The notes beneath the pieces are model-generated. The model was not told the DNA's origin. It worked only from the letters and a program-made list of their open reading frames with translations, and searched no databases. A stretch of DNA of 64,000 nucleotides. Origin: Arthrobacter sp. Bi83 (GTDB lineage: Bacteria; Actinomycetota; Actinomycetes; Actinomycetales; Micrococcaceae). Of the stretch, positions 17,315-26,435 are shown piece after piece. The stretch is from positions 1-64,000 of the forward strand of contig NZ_CAKKLY010000017.1 in NCBI RefSeq assembly GCF_918698095.1, read 5' to 3'. A program made the translations under genes and the position numbers. Within the stretch, counting starts at the first letter, position 1. Each line of letters starts with the position of its first letter.

Positions 17315-18349
17315 TTAACTTGCGACGGACCGGATGAGTGGGGCACAGCTGTTGCGCGGCACGAAGTCCGCCTTGACCTCGATGGTTCGGGCGCCGGCCG
17401 GGAGCCGGCCCTGCATCCGTCCGAGGACGAGTTCGAGGGAATGCACCGCGAGCATGTCGATGGGCTGCCGGATCGCGCTCAGCGGTGGGTTCGTCAGTTC
17501 GGTCCACGGATTGTCGTCGAAGACGATGACCGACAGGTCATCGGGTATCCGCACGCCGACCTGAACGAGGCGCCGGACCGAGCTTTGCACCTGGGCGGTG
17601 TTCGCCACGATGAGTCCAGTGGGACTGTCCGGAAGCGCCAGGAGGGACCCTACGGCGTCGCCACCTCCGTCCCCGCGGAACGGCACGTCCCGGACCAGCA
17701 TGGGATCGACCGTGATCGAGGCGTTTTCGTGGGCTGTCCGGTAGCCGTGGATCCGCGCGCGGCCGGTCGACGTGCTGGCGGGGCCGGTTATGAGGCCGAT
17801 GCGCGTATGGCCGAGGGCGATGAGGTGCTCGGTGGCGCGGCGGGCTGAGTCGGAGTTCTCGATGCTGACGACGTCCACATCCTCAAGTTCCGCGATGGTG
17901 CGGTCGACGAAAACGACGTTTACGCCCAGGTCCCGCAGCCGTTCCCACTTCTCGATGTTCCCTCCAGTCGGGGTGGCGATGACGCCGCCCACGGAGCGGT
18001 CCAGCAGTGTGTCCAAGGATTCGGCCTCAAGGTGGGGGTCTTCCTGGGTGGTCATAACCACCACCTGCACCCCATGGCTGCGGGCTTCCCACACGACGCG
18101 GTCGGCAAGTTGAGCGAAGAAGGGGTTGGCGAGATCCGCAACCACAAGCCCAACGGTGAGGGCGTGGCCGGCACTGAGCTCACGTGCAGCGGCCCGCGGC
18201 CGATAGCCAAGATCCCCGATCACGCGCAACACTTGTTCGCGCTTCGCCGGCGCAACTGGCCCAGATTCGGGATTCAGCACCCGGGACACCACGGAGACCG
18301 ATACTCCCGCCGCCGCCGCGACATCGCGAATAGTTGGGGCCTTCTTCAC
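17315..18349 (-). CDS. LacI-family transcriptional regulator of the TRAP/dehydrogenase locus
   Basis: 344 residues. The N-terminal helix-turn-helix is PTIRDVAAAAGVSVSVVSRV followed by LNPESGPVAPAKREQVLRVI, and the hinge helix has RPRAAARELSAG. A periplasmic-binding-protein-like effector domain follows, with VVFVDRTI, RIGLITGPASTSTGRARIHG and FDDNPWTELTNPPLSAIRQP. It diverges from the SAF-type dehydrogenase, whose promoter has a LacI-like operator. It should sense a small sugar or sugar acid. Confidence 0.9.
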   Translation of the reverse strand: MKKAPTIRDVAAAAGVSVSVVSRVLNPESGPVAPAKREQVLRVIGDLGYRPRAAARELSAGHALTVGLVVADLANPFFAQLADRVVWEARSHGVQVVVMTTQEDPHLEAESLDTLLDRSVGGVIATPTGGNIEKWERLRDLGVNVVFVDRTIAELEDVDVVSIENSDSARRATEHLIALGHTRIGLITGPASTSTGRARIHGYRTAHENASITVDPMLVRDVPFRGDGGGDAVGSLLALPDSPTGLIVANTAQVQSSVRRLVQVGVRIPDDLSVIVFDDNPWTELTNPPLSAIRQPIDMLAVHSLELVLGRMQGRLPAGARTIEVKADFVPRNSCAPLIRSVAS

Positions 18350-18452
18350 TTCTCCTCCTTGAGGTCCTCTAGCGGCTGCAGGTCACTAAGGGTTGTTCAT
18401 CCGCCCCGTGATCCTTGCCGGAGGAACCTTCGACTGCGTTCCGTTGTGACTG

Positions 18453-18499
18453 TTGACACAGCCTAACACTGACTGGTACAAAAGTGGTACCGGTTCCAC
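18453..18499 (+). promoter_or_regulatory. Promoter and LacI-type operator
   Basis: TTGACA (18453-18458) is 18 bp from TACAAA (18477-18482). TGGTACCGGTTCCA (18486-18499) is a near-perfect palindrome with the central CG expected for LacI-family sites (one mismatched pair). It lies just downstream of the -10, so binding would block transcription of the dehydrogenase-TRAP genes. Confidence 0.62.
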
Positions 18500-18595
18500 T
18501 CGGTCCCGAAAACAGCTCAACCTGCGACGAAGAAGTTGCTCCACCTGAGGTGGAGAGCTCCTCTCCGGCGCGAAACGTCAACCAGAGAGATCCCC

Positions 18596-19948
18596 ATGAA
18601 CCTCCACAAACTTCTTAGCGACCGCGAGCAGCAGGGCCGCCCGGTTCGAGTCGGACTCATCGGAGCTGGCCGCTACGGCACCATGTACCTGGCCCAGGCG
18701 AACAACATCCCGGGCATCCACGTCGTCGCGATCGCCGACATCAATGTGAAGCGCGCTGAAGGCGCATTTGAGCTGGTCGGGTGGCCCCAGAACCAGATCG
18801 CCCCTGACATCGCCACGGCACTGAAGAACCGCTCGACCACGATCGTTGCCAATGCGGATGAATTGTTTGACGTCGACATCGACGTCATCGTCGAGGCAAC
18901 GGGCAACCCCATCGTCGGGGTGAAGCACGCACTGCGCGCCATTGAAACGAAGAAGCACATCATCATGGTCACCGTTGAGGCAGACGCCCTGGCCGGTCCG
19001 GCCCTGGCCAAGCGCGCAGAAGAAGCCGGTGTGGTCTACTCGATGGCCTACGGTGACCAGCCGGCCCTCATCATGGAACTCGTCGACTGGGCACGGACCA
19101 GTGGCTTCGACGTCGTGTGTGCAGGCAAGGGAGCAAAGTACCTTGAGCACTATCACGAAATGAACCCGGACAACGTCTGGGAGAACTGGGAGTTCTCCAA
19201 GGAGCTCACCGACTCCGGGCAGCTGAATCCCTACATGCACACCTCGTTCCGCGACGGCACCAAGGCCTCCATCGAGATGGCTGCCGTCGCCAACGGCGCC
19301 GGCCTCACCCCGTCCGACAACGGGCTGTCGTTCACCCCGGGTGACGTGGAGGAAATCGCCACGATCTGCCGCCCGGCCGACGTCGGCGGAGCCCTGGCCC
19401 ACGAGGGAAGCGTTGACGTCATGTCCAGCGTCAACCGCGACGGCAGCTGGATCAGCCACAACACCCAGGAGGGCGTGTTCGTCGTCGTCAAGGCCACCAA
19501 CGGGTACGTTTCCGGCTGCTTCAATGAATACCCGTGGCACCCGGACCCGACCGGCCAGTACGCAGCGCTGTACCGCCCGTACCACTACGTGGGCCTCGAA
19601 CTCAATATGTCCATCGCCAACGCGGCCCTTCGCGGCATCGCGACGGGTTCCCCGGTCGGTTTCTTCGGCGACGTCGTTGCGACCGCCAAGAAGGATCTCA
19701 AGGCAGGCGAGTTCCTCGACGGCGAAGGCGGCTTCACGGTGTGGGGCAAGCTTGTGTCCGCTAAGCACTCCGTAGCCATTGGCGCCCTGCCGGTGGCCCT
19801 CGCCCACCACGTGGAACTCCGTGCCGACATCGCCAAGGGCGCAACTGTCCGGTGGGAAGACGTCATCATGGACGAATCGCTGTCCCAGGCCCTTGAGCTG
19901 CGCCGCGAGACCGAAGCGCTAGTAGCGGACGCCGCCGTCAGCGTCTGA
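18596..19948 (+). CDS. NAD(P)-dependent oxidoreductase with C-terminal SAF-like domain
   Basis: 450 residues from ATG 18596. The N-terminal Rossmann fold (VRVGLIGAGRYGTMYLAQAN, about 18-37) has the homoserine-dehydrogenase/Gfo-Idh NAD-binding pattern plus VIVEATGNPIVG. The middle has GKGAKYLEHYHEMNPD, and the C-terminus (about 375-450) resembles a SAF domain (AKKDLKAGEFLDGEGGFTVW). Such proteins occur beside sugar-acid or branched-sugar transporters, but I know of no established reaction. First gene of the TRAP locus, likely the committed oxidation step. Confidence 0.72.
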   Translation: MNLHKLLSDREQQGRPVRVGLIGAGRYGTMYLAQANNIPGIHVVAIADINVKRAEGAFELVGWPQNQIAPDIATALKNRSTTIVANADELFDVDIDVIVEATGNPIVGVKHALRAIETKKHIIMVTVEADALAGPALAKRAEEAGVVYSMAYGDQPALIMELVDWARTSGFDVVCAGKGAKYLEHYHEMNPDNVWENWEFSKELTDSGQLNPYMHTSFRDGTKASIEMAAVANGAGLTPSDNGLSFTPGDVEEIATICRPADVGGALAHEGSVDVMSSVNRDGSWISHNTQEGVFVVVKATNGYVSGCFNEYPWHPDPTGQYAALYRPYHYVGLELNMSIANAALRGIATGSPVGFFGDVVATAKKDLKAGEFLDGEGGFTVWGKLVSAKHSVAIGALPVALAHHVELRADIAKGATVRWEDVIMDESLSQALELRRETEALVADAAVSV

Positions 19949-20041
19949 CCCCTCTGCTCTACCATCCGGGCGCGGCCAGGAGATGACCATGTCGTTTCAC
20001 GCCTCCGGAACCAGACTCCTTCCAATGAAGAAAGGCATCAC

Positions 20042-21064
20042 ATGAAATCCAAGACCCGCGCCCTCACCGGAGTGCTGGCATGCACCCTTGCCGCATCAGT
20101 CCTCGCCGGCTGCGCGTCCGGAGCGCCCGGCGGGGGCGGCCCCGTGGCGAAGATCCAGCTCTCCATCCCGGATCCGCTCACCTCCTCCGTCGGCGTCTCC
20201 GCCCAGCACTTCGCCGACCAGGTGAAGAAGACATCCAACGGCTCGGTCGTGGTCACGGTCGTTCCCAACGGAACGAGCTTCAGCGGAGACCAGAACGCGG
20301 CAGTCACCAGGCTGCAGGGCGGTTCACTGGACGCACTGATCCTCTCGACCTCCGTGTATGCGTCCGTGGTGCCGGAAATGAACGCGATCAGCATCCCCTA
20401 CCTCTTCGACGACACGGCTGAGGAAGCGGCGTTCCTGACGGGCAAGCCCGGCGACGTCCTCAAGGAAAAGCTCAAAGAGAAGAACACGGTCGCGCTGTCC
20501 TTCCTCACCCGGACCGGCCGGCAGATCACCAACTCCGAGCGGCCCATTGAACAGCCGTCCGACCTCAAGGGCCTGAAAATCCGCGTCCCCGGCAACCCGC
20601 TGTGGACTGACTTCTTCGGGAAGCTGGGCGCGAGCCCCACGACCATGGCGTTCTCCGAGGTCTTCACCGGCCTGCAGACAGGAACGATCGACGGCCAGGA
20701 AAACCCCATCGAGGTGCCCTGGACCAACAAGTTCTCCGAGGTGCAGAAGTACGTCTCGCTGACGCACCACATCAACGATGCCTGGGTCCTCGCTCTTTCC
20801 TCCAAGAAATGGGACTCCCTGACCGAAGAGCAGAAGAAAGCCCTCTCCGATGCCTCGACAGAGACGGCAACGTTCAAAACCGGTTACGACAAGGAACAGT
20901 CCGAGAAGCAGCTGGCAGAACTCACAGCCAAGGGCATGAAGGCCAACGAGCCGTCCGCCGCGGGGCTGGAGCAGTTCAAGGAAGTCTCCAAGAGCCTCTA
21001 CCCCGTGTTCTCCGAGCTCATCGGCAAGGAATTCTTCGATCAGGCGATTGCCGCCGCCAAGTAA
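20042..21064 (+). CDS. dctP: TRAP transporter solute-binding lipoprotein (DctP family)
   Basis: 340 residues. A signal peptide with lipobox VLAGC (Cys24) marks it as a lipoprotein, as expected for a Gram-positive. DctP features are VSAQHFADQVKKTSNGSVVV, SIPYLFDD, KGLKIRVPGNPLW (the conserved Arg that binds a carboxylate) and TIDGQENPIEVP. It should capture an organic or sugar acid outside the membrane and pass it to the QM permease encoded next. AAAGG lies seven bases before the ATG. TRAP systems are uncommon in this group, so acquisition is possible. Confidence 0.92.
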   Translation: MKSKTRALTGVLACTLAASVLAGCASGAPGGGGPVAKIQLSIPDPLTSSVGVSAQHFADQVKKTSNGSVVVTVVPNGTSFSGDQNAAVTRLQGGSLDALILSTSVYASVVPEMNAISIPYLFDDTAEEAAFLTGKPGDVLKEKLKEKNTVALSFLTRTGRQITNSERPIEQPSDLKGLKIRVPGNPLWTDFFGKLGASPTTMAFSEVFTGLQTGTIDGQENPIEVPWTNKFSEVQKYVSLTHHINDAWVLALSSKKWDSLTEEQKKALSDASTETATFKTGYDKEQSEKQLAELTAKGMKANEPSAAGLEQFKEVSKSLYPVFSELIGKEFFDQAIAAAK

Positions 21065-21072
21065 CAGCATTT

Positions 21073-21106
21073 GAGGGCCGGAGCGCTTTCCCGCGCTCCG
21101 GCCCTC
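21073..21106 (+). promoter_or_regulatory. Intra-operon hairpin between dctP and the permease gene
   Basis: A perfect 14-bp stem, GAGGGCCGGAGCGC (21073-21086) with GCGCTCCGGCCCTC (21093-21106), 6-nt loop, nine bases after the dctP stop. No T-run follows. It probably stabilises the 3' end of dctP mRNA or lowers read-through, giving more binding protein than permease. Confidence 0.75.
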
Positions 21107-21148
21107 AGCCGAACACCCCCGCTCTCAACGTTGACAGTCTGGAAGAAC

Positions 21149-23068
21149 ATGGAACACACACTCGCCCCCAGGGAACTCGAAGAGGTCCTTCCGTCTGACG
21201 CGGAAGAAATCCTCCACCACGGGCACGTCGCACCGCGCTGGAGCGGGGCCGTCTGGCTCGACAAGACCCTGGAAGGGATTGTGGGCGCGGCGATCCTCGC
21301 CGAGCTCGTCGTCATCCTGCTGAACATCACGGTCCGGGTGGTCACCGGTGATTCGGTGCTCTGGACCCAGGAAGTATCTGAAATCGCCCTGCTGACCATC
21401 GCCTTCATCGGCGGTGCCATCGCGTATCCCAAGGGTGCGCACATGTCCGTCCAGGCGCTCATCATGCGCCTGCCGGCGAGCTGGAAGCCGTACCTGGCCG
21501 CCCTCGTCGACTGCCTCGTCTTCGTCATGAGCGCGGGAGCGTTTGCGCTGTTCGTGCCGACCCTCGTCCAGCAGATCGAAGAGAAGACACCGATCCTTCA
21601 GCTGCCGGTCTTCTGGGTCTCGCTGCCGTTCTCGATCGGCATGGTGCTCATCGCCTGGTTCGCTGTCCTGAAACTCTGGCGGCAGGAACGCCGGACCGTT
21701 CTCGTGGCCGCAGGCATTACAGCAATCCTGGCCGCAGCCGTGCTGGTGTCCCAGCCCCTTTTCTACTACGTTTCACCCAACGCCCTCCTCGCCGTCGTGC
21801 TCGTTGCGCTCTTTGTTCTGCTGTTTCTTGGCCTGCCGATTGCGTTCGTCCTGGCGCTGGCGTCCGGCATCTACCTCTACCTTGGCGGCATCTCCGAGGT
21901 CAGTGCCATCCCGATCGGGATGGCGTCAGGGGCCAAGGGCTTCGTTCTCCTGGCAATCCCGTTCTTCATCCTCGCCGGCACAGTCATGAACTCCGCCGGC
22001 CTTACGCTTCCGCTGGCCAAACTCGTCGACGCGCTCATCGGGCACCTGCGCGGCGGCCTGCTTCAGGTGGTCGTCGTGACCATGTACATCTTCTCCGGCA
22101 TCTCCGGCTCCAAGGTGGCGGACGTTGCCGCCGTGGGCACCACGATGCGCGGCATGCTCGAGGAACGCAAGTACCCCCGCGGCGAGGTCGTCGCTGTGCT
22201 CTCCGCCTCGGCCATCATGGGCGAAACCATTCCGCCGAGCATTGTGCTCCTCATCCTTGGATCCATCACCACCATCTCCACCACCACCCTGTTCCTGGCC
22301 GGATTCGTTCCCGCAGCCTTCCTGGCCCTCGTGGTCATGGGTCTCGTATTCTTCCGGGCCCGCAAGCAGGGCGGCGTCGCCAGCCCCAAGGCCACCTGGC
22401 GCGCACGGGGATCGGCGACGTTCTTCGCCATTCCCACCCTCCTGCTCCCTGTCGGCATGGTGGTCGGAATCCTGAGTGGCTTCGCGACACCCACCGAGGT
22501 GTCCTCTGTGGCCGTCGCCTACGCCTTCATCCTCGCCGCCGCCTACCGGCGCGGCAGCAAGAAACTCCTAGGCGACACCCTGCGGGAAACGACAACGACG
22601 GCGGGCATGGTCCTGTTCATCATCGCCGCCGCGTCCCCGCTCGCCCAGACGCTTGCCCTCGCCGGCGTCTCCCAGCAGATCCATGACCTCATGTCCGGCC
22701 TTGGTGACTCACCCGTGCTGTTCATGCTGTTCACCGTTGTGCTGCTGATCATCATGGGCCAGCTGCTCGAGGGCCTTCCGGCGGTCCTGATCTTCGCGCC
22801 GCTGCTCCTGCCGATCGCTACCGACTTCGGCGTCAACCCGGTGCAGTACGCCATGGTGCTGATCATTTCCATGGGCATCGGCTCATTCGCCCCACCGGCG
22901 GGAGTCGGCTTCTACGTCGCCTGTGCAACCGCACACGAAACCGTGGAAAAGAGCCTCAAACACTTCTGGCCCTACCTCATCGCGGTCTTCCTGGGGCTGC
23001 TTGTGCTTGCCGCCGTCCCGTGGTTCAGCACCTTCCTGCCCGCCCTCGCCGGACTCATCCCCTTCTAA
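21149..23068 (+). CDS. dctQM: TRAP transporter fused small and large permease (DctQ-DctM)
   Basis: 639 residues from ATG 21149, with GGAAG upstream. Residues 1-~200 form the DctQ four-helix part (WLDKTLEGIVGAAILAELVV, SEIALLTIAFIGGAIAYPKG). From ~215 the DctM part has about 12 segments, with GLPIAFVLALASGIYLYLGG, PFFILAGTVMNSAGL, SGISGSKVADVAAVG and the terminal GIGSFAPPAGVGFYVACATA. It imports the DctP ligand with sodium. Q-M fusions are a known TRAP variant. Confidence 0.92.
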   Translation: MEHTLAPRELEEVLPSDAEEILHHGHVAPRWSGAVWLDKTLEGIVGAAILAELVVILLNITVRVVTGDSVLWTQEVSEIALLTIAFIGGAIAYPKGAHMSVQALIMRLPASWKPYLAALVDCLVFVMSAGAFALFVPTLVQQIEEKTPILQLPVFWVSLPFSIGMVLIAWFAVLKLWRQERRTVLVAAGITAILAAAVLVSQPLFYYVSPNALLAVVLVALFVLLFLGLPIAFVLALASGIYLYLGGISEVSAIPIGMASGAKGFVLLAIPFFILAGTVMNSAGLTLPLAKLVDALIGHLRGGLLQVVVVTMYIFSGISGSKVADVAAVGTTMRGMLEERKYPRGEVVAVLSASAIMGETIPPSIVLLILGSITTISTTTLFLAGFVPAAFLALVVMGLVFFRARKQGGVASPKATWRARGSATFFAIPTLLLPVGMVVGILSGFATPTEVSSVAVAYAFILAAAYRRGSKKLLGDTLRETTTTAGMVLFIIAAASPLAQTLALAGVSQQIHDLMSGLGDSPVLFMLFTVVLLIIMGQLLEGLPAVLIFAPLLLPIATDFGVNPVQYAMVLIISMGIGSFAPPAGVGFYVACATAHETVEKSLKHFWPYLIAVFLGLLVLAAVPWFSTFLPALAGLIPF

Positions 23069-23073
23069 GCCAC

Positions 23074-23997
23074 ATGACGACACCGACCAACACCCAGAAG
23101 CAGTTGCCCGGCTTCCCGTTTTCCGTCTCGCTGTGCGGCACCGGGCCGATGGGGGCACCGATCGCCCGGAACATCCTCAGCGGCGGCGTTCCGCTGACGC
23201 TCTGGAACCGCACGGCAGCCAAGGCCAGAGCCATTTCCGGCGGCAGGGTCGCCGGTTCCCCGGCGGACGCCGCCGCAGAGGTGGTACTCACAGTGTTGCC
23301 TGACCTGCCCCAGGTCGCGGCCCTCCTCCCCGGGGAGAACGGCCTGCTGGCCGGGTGGGAAGCTGCCGGAATCAGGAACCCGGTCCTGGTGGTTCACGGG
23401 ACCGTGTCGCCGGTGGCAGTCGCAGAGTTTGCCGAGGATTGCCGGCGCGATTACGGACTGACCGTCCTCGACGCACCCCTCAGCGGCGGAACCATCGGGG
23501 CGGAGGAGGGGCGTCTGAGCACGATGGTCGGAGGCCCACCGGACGTCGTGGGCCGCCTTACGCCGCTCTTCGAGCTCTACAGTTCCACGGTGGTCCTGTT
23601 CGGCAAGACCGGCGCGGGGTCAACAGTGAAGGCGTGCAACCAGATCGTTGTCGCCGCCACTGTCACGGCCCTGGCCGAAGCGATGGCCCTGGCCGCCACC
23701 ACCGGCCTTGACCTCCAGAAGGTGCAATCCATCCTGGCGGGCGGATTGGCCAACTCAGAGGTGCTCCGGCAAAAGGGAGGACGCTGGATCCACGCGGACT
23801 TTGAAGGCGGAGGATCCGCGAAAAACCAGCTCAAGGACCTCAGCTTCATTGCGGAGATTGCGAAGGACGCCGGCCTGGAGCTGCCGCTCTCCACAAGCGT
23901 CCGGGATGCGTTCGAAGTCATGATCGCGGCAGGTGACGGCGACCTGGACCATACTGGAATTTACCGGTCCATCCTCACCGAAAAGTCCCAAGCCTGA
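23074..23997 (+). CDS. 3-hydroxyisobutyrate dehydrogenase-family beta-hydroxyacid dehydrogenase
   Basis: 307 residues from ATG 23074, five bases after the permease stop, so translation is coupled. All family motifs are present: SLCGTGPMGAPIARNILSGG, the substrate motif LDAPLSGGTIGAEEGRL, the catalytic Lys in KTGAGSTVKACNQ, and FEGGGSAKNQLKDL. Family members oxidise 3-hydroxyisobutyrate, tartronate semialdehyde, threonate and other beta-hydroxyacids. In this operon it likely acts on the imported acid or its product from the SAF-type enzyme. A 25-bp terminator follows. Confidence 0.88.
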   Translation: MTTPTNTQKQLPGFPFSVSLCGTGPMGAPIARNILSGGVPLTLWNRTAAKARAISGGRVAGSPADAAAEVVLTVLPDLPQVAALLPGENGLLAGWEAAGIRNPVLVVHGTVSPVAVAEFAEDCRRDYGLTVLDAPLSGGTIGAEEGRLSTMVGGPPDVVGRLTPLFELYSSTVVLFGKTGAGSTVKACNQIVVAATVTALAEAMALAATTGLDLQKVQSILAGGLANSEVLRQKGGRWIHADFEGGGSAKNQLKDLSFIAEIAKDAGLELPLSTSVRDAFEVMIAAGDGDLDHTGIYRSILTEKSQA

Positions 23998-24026
23998 CCC
24001 CGGTTCATCACGGACGGTCAGTAACG

Positions 24027-24080
24027 CAAAACGCAAGCGAACGACGGCGGGACTTCCCGCCGTCGTTCGCTTGCGTTTTG
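24027..24080. terminator. GACGGCGGG-family terminator, 25-bp perfect stem
   Basis: 24027-24051 pairs with 24056-24080 around ACTT. It begins 29 bp after the dehydrogenase stop and ends the TRAP operon. It is the longest member of the family in the window. Confidence 0.9.
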
Positions 24081-24195
24081 CCCCTTTATGGCGGTCTGAA
24101 TAGCAGCCGTCAGGCGCCCTTGCAGCCTGGTCGCAACCTCTGGTCCCCTAGCGTGGGGGCAGGACGAAGACGTCTGATTTTCCAGAGGAGTAACC

Positions 24196-25719
24196 ATGAC
24201 TGTTTATGTACAGCCCGGCCAAGAAGGATCCAAGGTCCAGTTCAAGGACCGCTACGAGAACTGGATCGGCGGCGAATGGGTGGCTCCCACTACCGGCCAA
24301 TACATCGAGAACGTCTCACCCGTGAACGGCAAGCAATTCACCGAGGTGGCCCGCGGCGCAGCAGCGGACGTAGAGCTGGCACTGGACGCAGCCCACAAGG
24401 CCGCCCCGGCGTGGGGCAAGGCTTCGGCCGCCGAACGCGCCGCTGTCCTGAACAAAATTGCCGACCGGATCGACGCGAACCTGGAGTTGCTGGCCGTTGC
24501 CGAAACCTGGGATAACGGCAAGCCGATCCGCGAAACCCTGAATGCGGACATCCCCCTCGCCGCCGACCACTTCCGCTACTTCGCCTCCGCCGTCCGCGCC
24601 CAGGAAGGCGGGCTGTCACAGCTCGACGAGGACACCACCGCATACCACTTCCACGAGCCCCTCGGGGTGGTGGGCCAGATCATCCCCTGGAACTTCCCCA
24701 TCCTCATGGCCGTCTGGAAAATGGCGCCGGCCCTCGCTGCCGGCAACGCGGTTGTCCTCAAGCCCGCTTCGAATACGCCGGCTTCCATCCTGGTCCTCGC
24801 CGAACTCATCGCCGACCTGCTTCCCGCGGGACTTCTGAACATCGTCAACGGATTCGGTGCGGAGGTGGGTAAACCGCTGGCGTCCAGCCCGCGGATCCGC
24901 AAGATCGCCTTCACCGGGGAGACCACCACCGGCCGGCTGATCAGCCAGTACGCCAGCGCCAACCTGATCCCGGTCACGCTGGAGCTGGGCGGCAAAAGCC
25001 CCAACATCTTCTTCAACGACGTCGCCGAGTCCAATGACGCTTTCTACGACAAGGCGCTCGAGGGGTTCACCCTGTACGCGTTCAACCAGGGTGAAGTCTG
25101 CAGCAGTCCCTCCCGCGCGCTGGTTCAGGAAGGCATCTACGACTCCTTCATGGCCGACGCCGTGGCCCGGACCCAGAAGATCATCCAGGGCAACCCGCTG
25201 GACACCGAAACCCAGATCGGCGCCCAGGCCTCGACAGGCCAGATGGAGAAAATCCTTTCCTACATCGACATCGGAAAGCAGGAGGGCGCCAAGGTCCTCG
25301 CCGGCGGGAACCAGACGGAACTCGACGGTGACCTGGCCGGCGGCTTCTACGTCCAGCCCACCATCTTCGAAGGCCACAACAAAATGCGGATCTTCCAGGA
25401 GGAAATCTTCGGCCCCGTCGTTTCCGTGACACGCTTCAGCGACTACAACGACGCCATGGGCATCGCCAACGACACCCTCTACGGGCTCGGCGCCGGCGTC
25501 TGGTCCCGCAACGGCAACGTCGCCTACCGCGCCGGCCGCGAGATCCAGGCCGGCCGCGTGTGGGTCAACGACTACCACGCCTACCCGGCCGGCGCCGCGT
25601 TCGGCGGCTACAAGTCCTCCGGCATCGGACGTGAAAACCACGCCATGATGCTGGACCACTACCAGCAGACCAAGAACCTCCTGGTCAGCCACTCCGAGAA
25701 CAAACTCGGGTTCTTCTAG
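24196..25719 (+). CDS. NAD-dependent aldehyde dehydrogenase (ExaC/AcoD-like)
   Basis: 507 residues with AGAGGAG before the ATG. The fold is complete: [14 protein letters not shown] (Asn166), [31 protein letters not shown] (catalytic Glu263) and [16 protein letters not shown] (nucleophile Cys302), then PYxG-type [13 protein letters not shown]. The sequence is closest to acetaldehyde dehydrogenases of the ExaC group, which convert acetaldehyde and other aliphatic aldehydes to acids. An adenylate-kinase-like gene lies 54 bp downstream on the same strand. Confidence 0.92.
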   Translation: MTVYVQPGQEGSKVQFKDRYENWIGGEWVAPTTGQYIENVSPVNGKQFTEVARGAAADVELALDAAHKAAPAWGKASAAERAAVLNKIADRIDANLELLAVAETWDNGKPIRETLNADIPLAADHFRYFASAVRAQEGGLSQLDEDTTAYHFHEPLGVVGQIIPWNFPILMAVWKMAPALAAGNAVVLKPASNTPASILVLAELIADLLPAGLLNIVNGFGAEVGKPLASSPRIRKIAFTGETTTGRLISQYASANLIPVTLELGGKSPNIFFNDVAESNDAFYDKALEGFTLYAFNQGEVCSSPSRALVQEGIYDSFMADAVARTQKIIQGNPLDTETQIGAQASTGQMEKILSYIDIGKQEGAKVLAGGNQTELDGDLAGGFYVQPTIFEGHNKMRIFQEEIFGPVVSVTRFSDYNDAMGIANDTLYGLGAGVWSRNGNVAYRAGREIQAGRVWVNDYHAYPAGAAFGGYKSSGIGRENHAMMLDHYQQTKNLLVSHSENKLGFF

Positions 25720-25773
25720 ACCTGCTTCAGGACCAAACACAAGTTTTCACCGGCACCACGAAGGGTTACTTGA

Positions 25774-26370
25774 ATGACGAGAATGCTGATTATTGGCCCG
25801 CCCGGCTCGGGCAAAGGAACGCAGGCGGAACGGATCTCGGAACGCCTCGGCGTTGTTGCGATCTCAACCGGCGACATCTTCCGCGCCAACGTCAAAGGGG
25901 AGACGCCCCTCGGCGTTGAGGCCAGGAAGTACATGGACAACGGGGATTTCGTTCCGGACAGCGTCACCAACGAGATGGTGCGCAGCCGTCTCAGCCAGGA
26001 TGACGTCGGCCACGGCTTCCTCCTTGACGGCTACCCCCGCACGACAGCGCAGGTGGGCTACCTTGACTCGATCCTCGCCATCAGCGGGCACAAACTGGAC
26101 GTCGTCCTGCAGCTGACGGCTGACGACGGGGAACTGGTCACCCGCCTGCTGGGCCGTGCCAAGGAAACCGGCCGCAGCGACGACACCGAAGCCGTGATCC
26201 GGCACCGGCTGGACCTGTACCACGGGCAGACCGAAGCGGTGGTGGCGAAGTATGTGGAGCGCGGCATCCTGACACAGGTTGACGGCCTCGGCCGGATCGA
26301 CGAAGTAACCGACAGGGTCATGAGCACTATTGATAATCCTTTGAGGATTTCCGTCGTCAGTGGATCTTAG
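25774..26370 (+). CDS. adk: Adenylate kinase
   Basis: 198 residues. P-loop LIIGPPGSGKGTQAERISER (about 5-24), AMP-binding ISTGDIFRANV and FLLDGYPRTTAQ, and a short LID region RLLGRAKETGRSDD, so it is the small LID-less form common in actinobacteria. It catalyses ATP + AMP to 2 ADP. Housekeeping adk is normally in the ribosomal secY-map cluster, so this is probably a second copy. Next to an acetaldehyde-type dehydrogenase it could recycle AMP made when acetate is activated to acetyl-CoA, which is an inference. Confidence 0.87.
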   Translation: MTRMLIIGPPGSGKGTQAERISERLGVVAISTGDIFRANVKGETPLGVEARKYMDNGDFVPDSVTNEMVRSRLSQDDVGHGFLLDGYPRTTAQVGYLDSILAISGHKLDVVLQLTADDGELVTRLLGRAKETGRSDDTEAVIRHRLDLYHGQTEAVVAKYVERGILTQVDGLGRIDEVTDRVMSTIDNPLRISVVSGS

Positions 26371-26435
26371 TCCCGCGTCGCCGTCGCCCGCCGGACGTGT
26401 TACGGCCCAGCGGGGCGATCTTGCGCCGGCTGCTT

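Noticed and set aside
18596..19948. Calling the SAF-type oxidoreductase a homoserine dehydrogenase
   Set aside because: The N-terminal Rossmann fold is similar, but the central and C-terminal regions and the TRAP context do not fit threonine biosynthesis.
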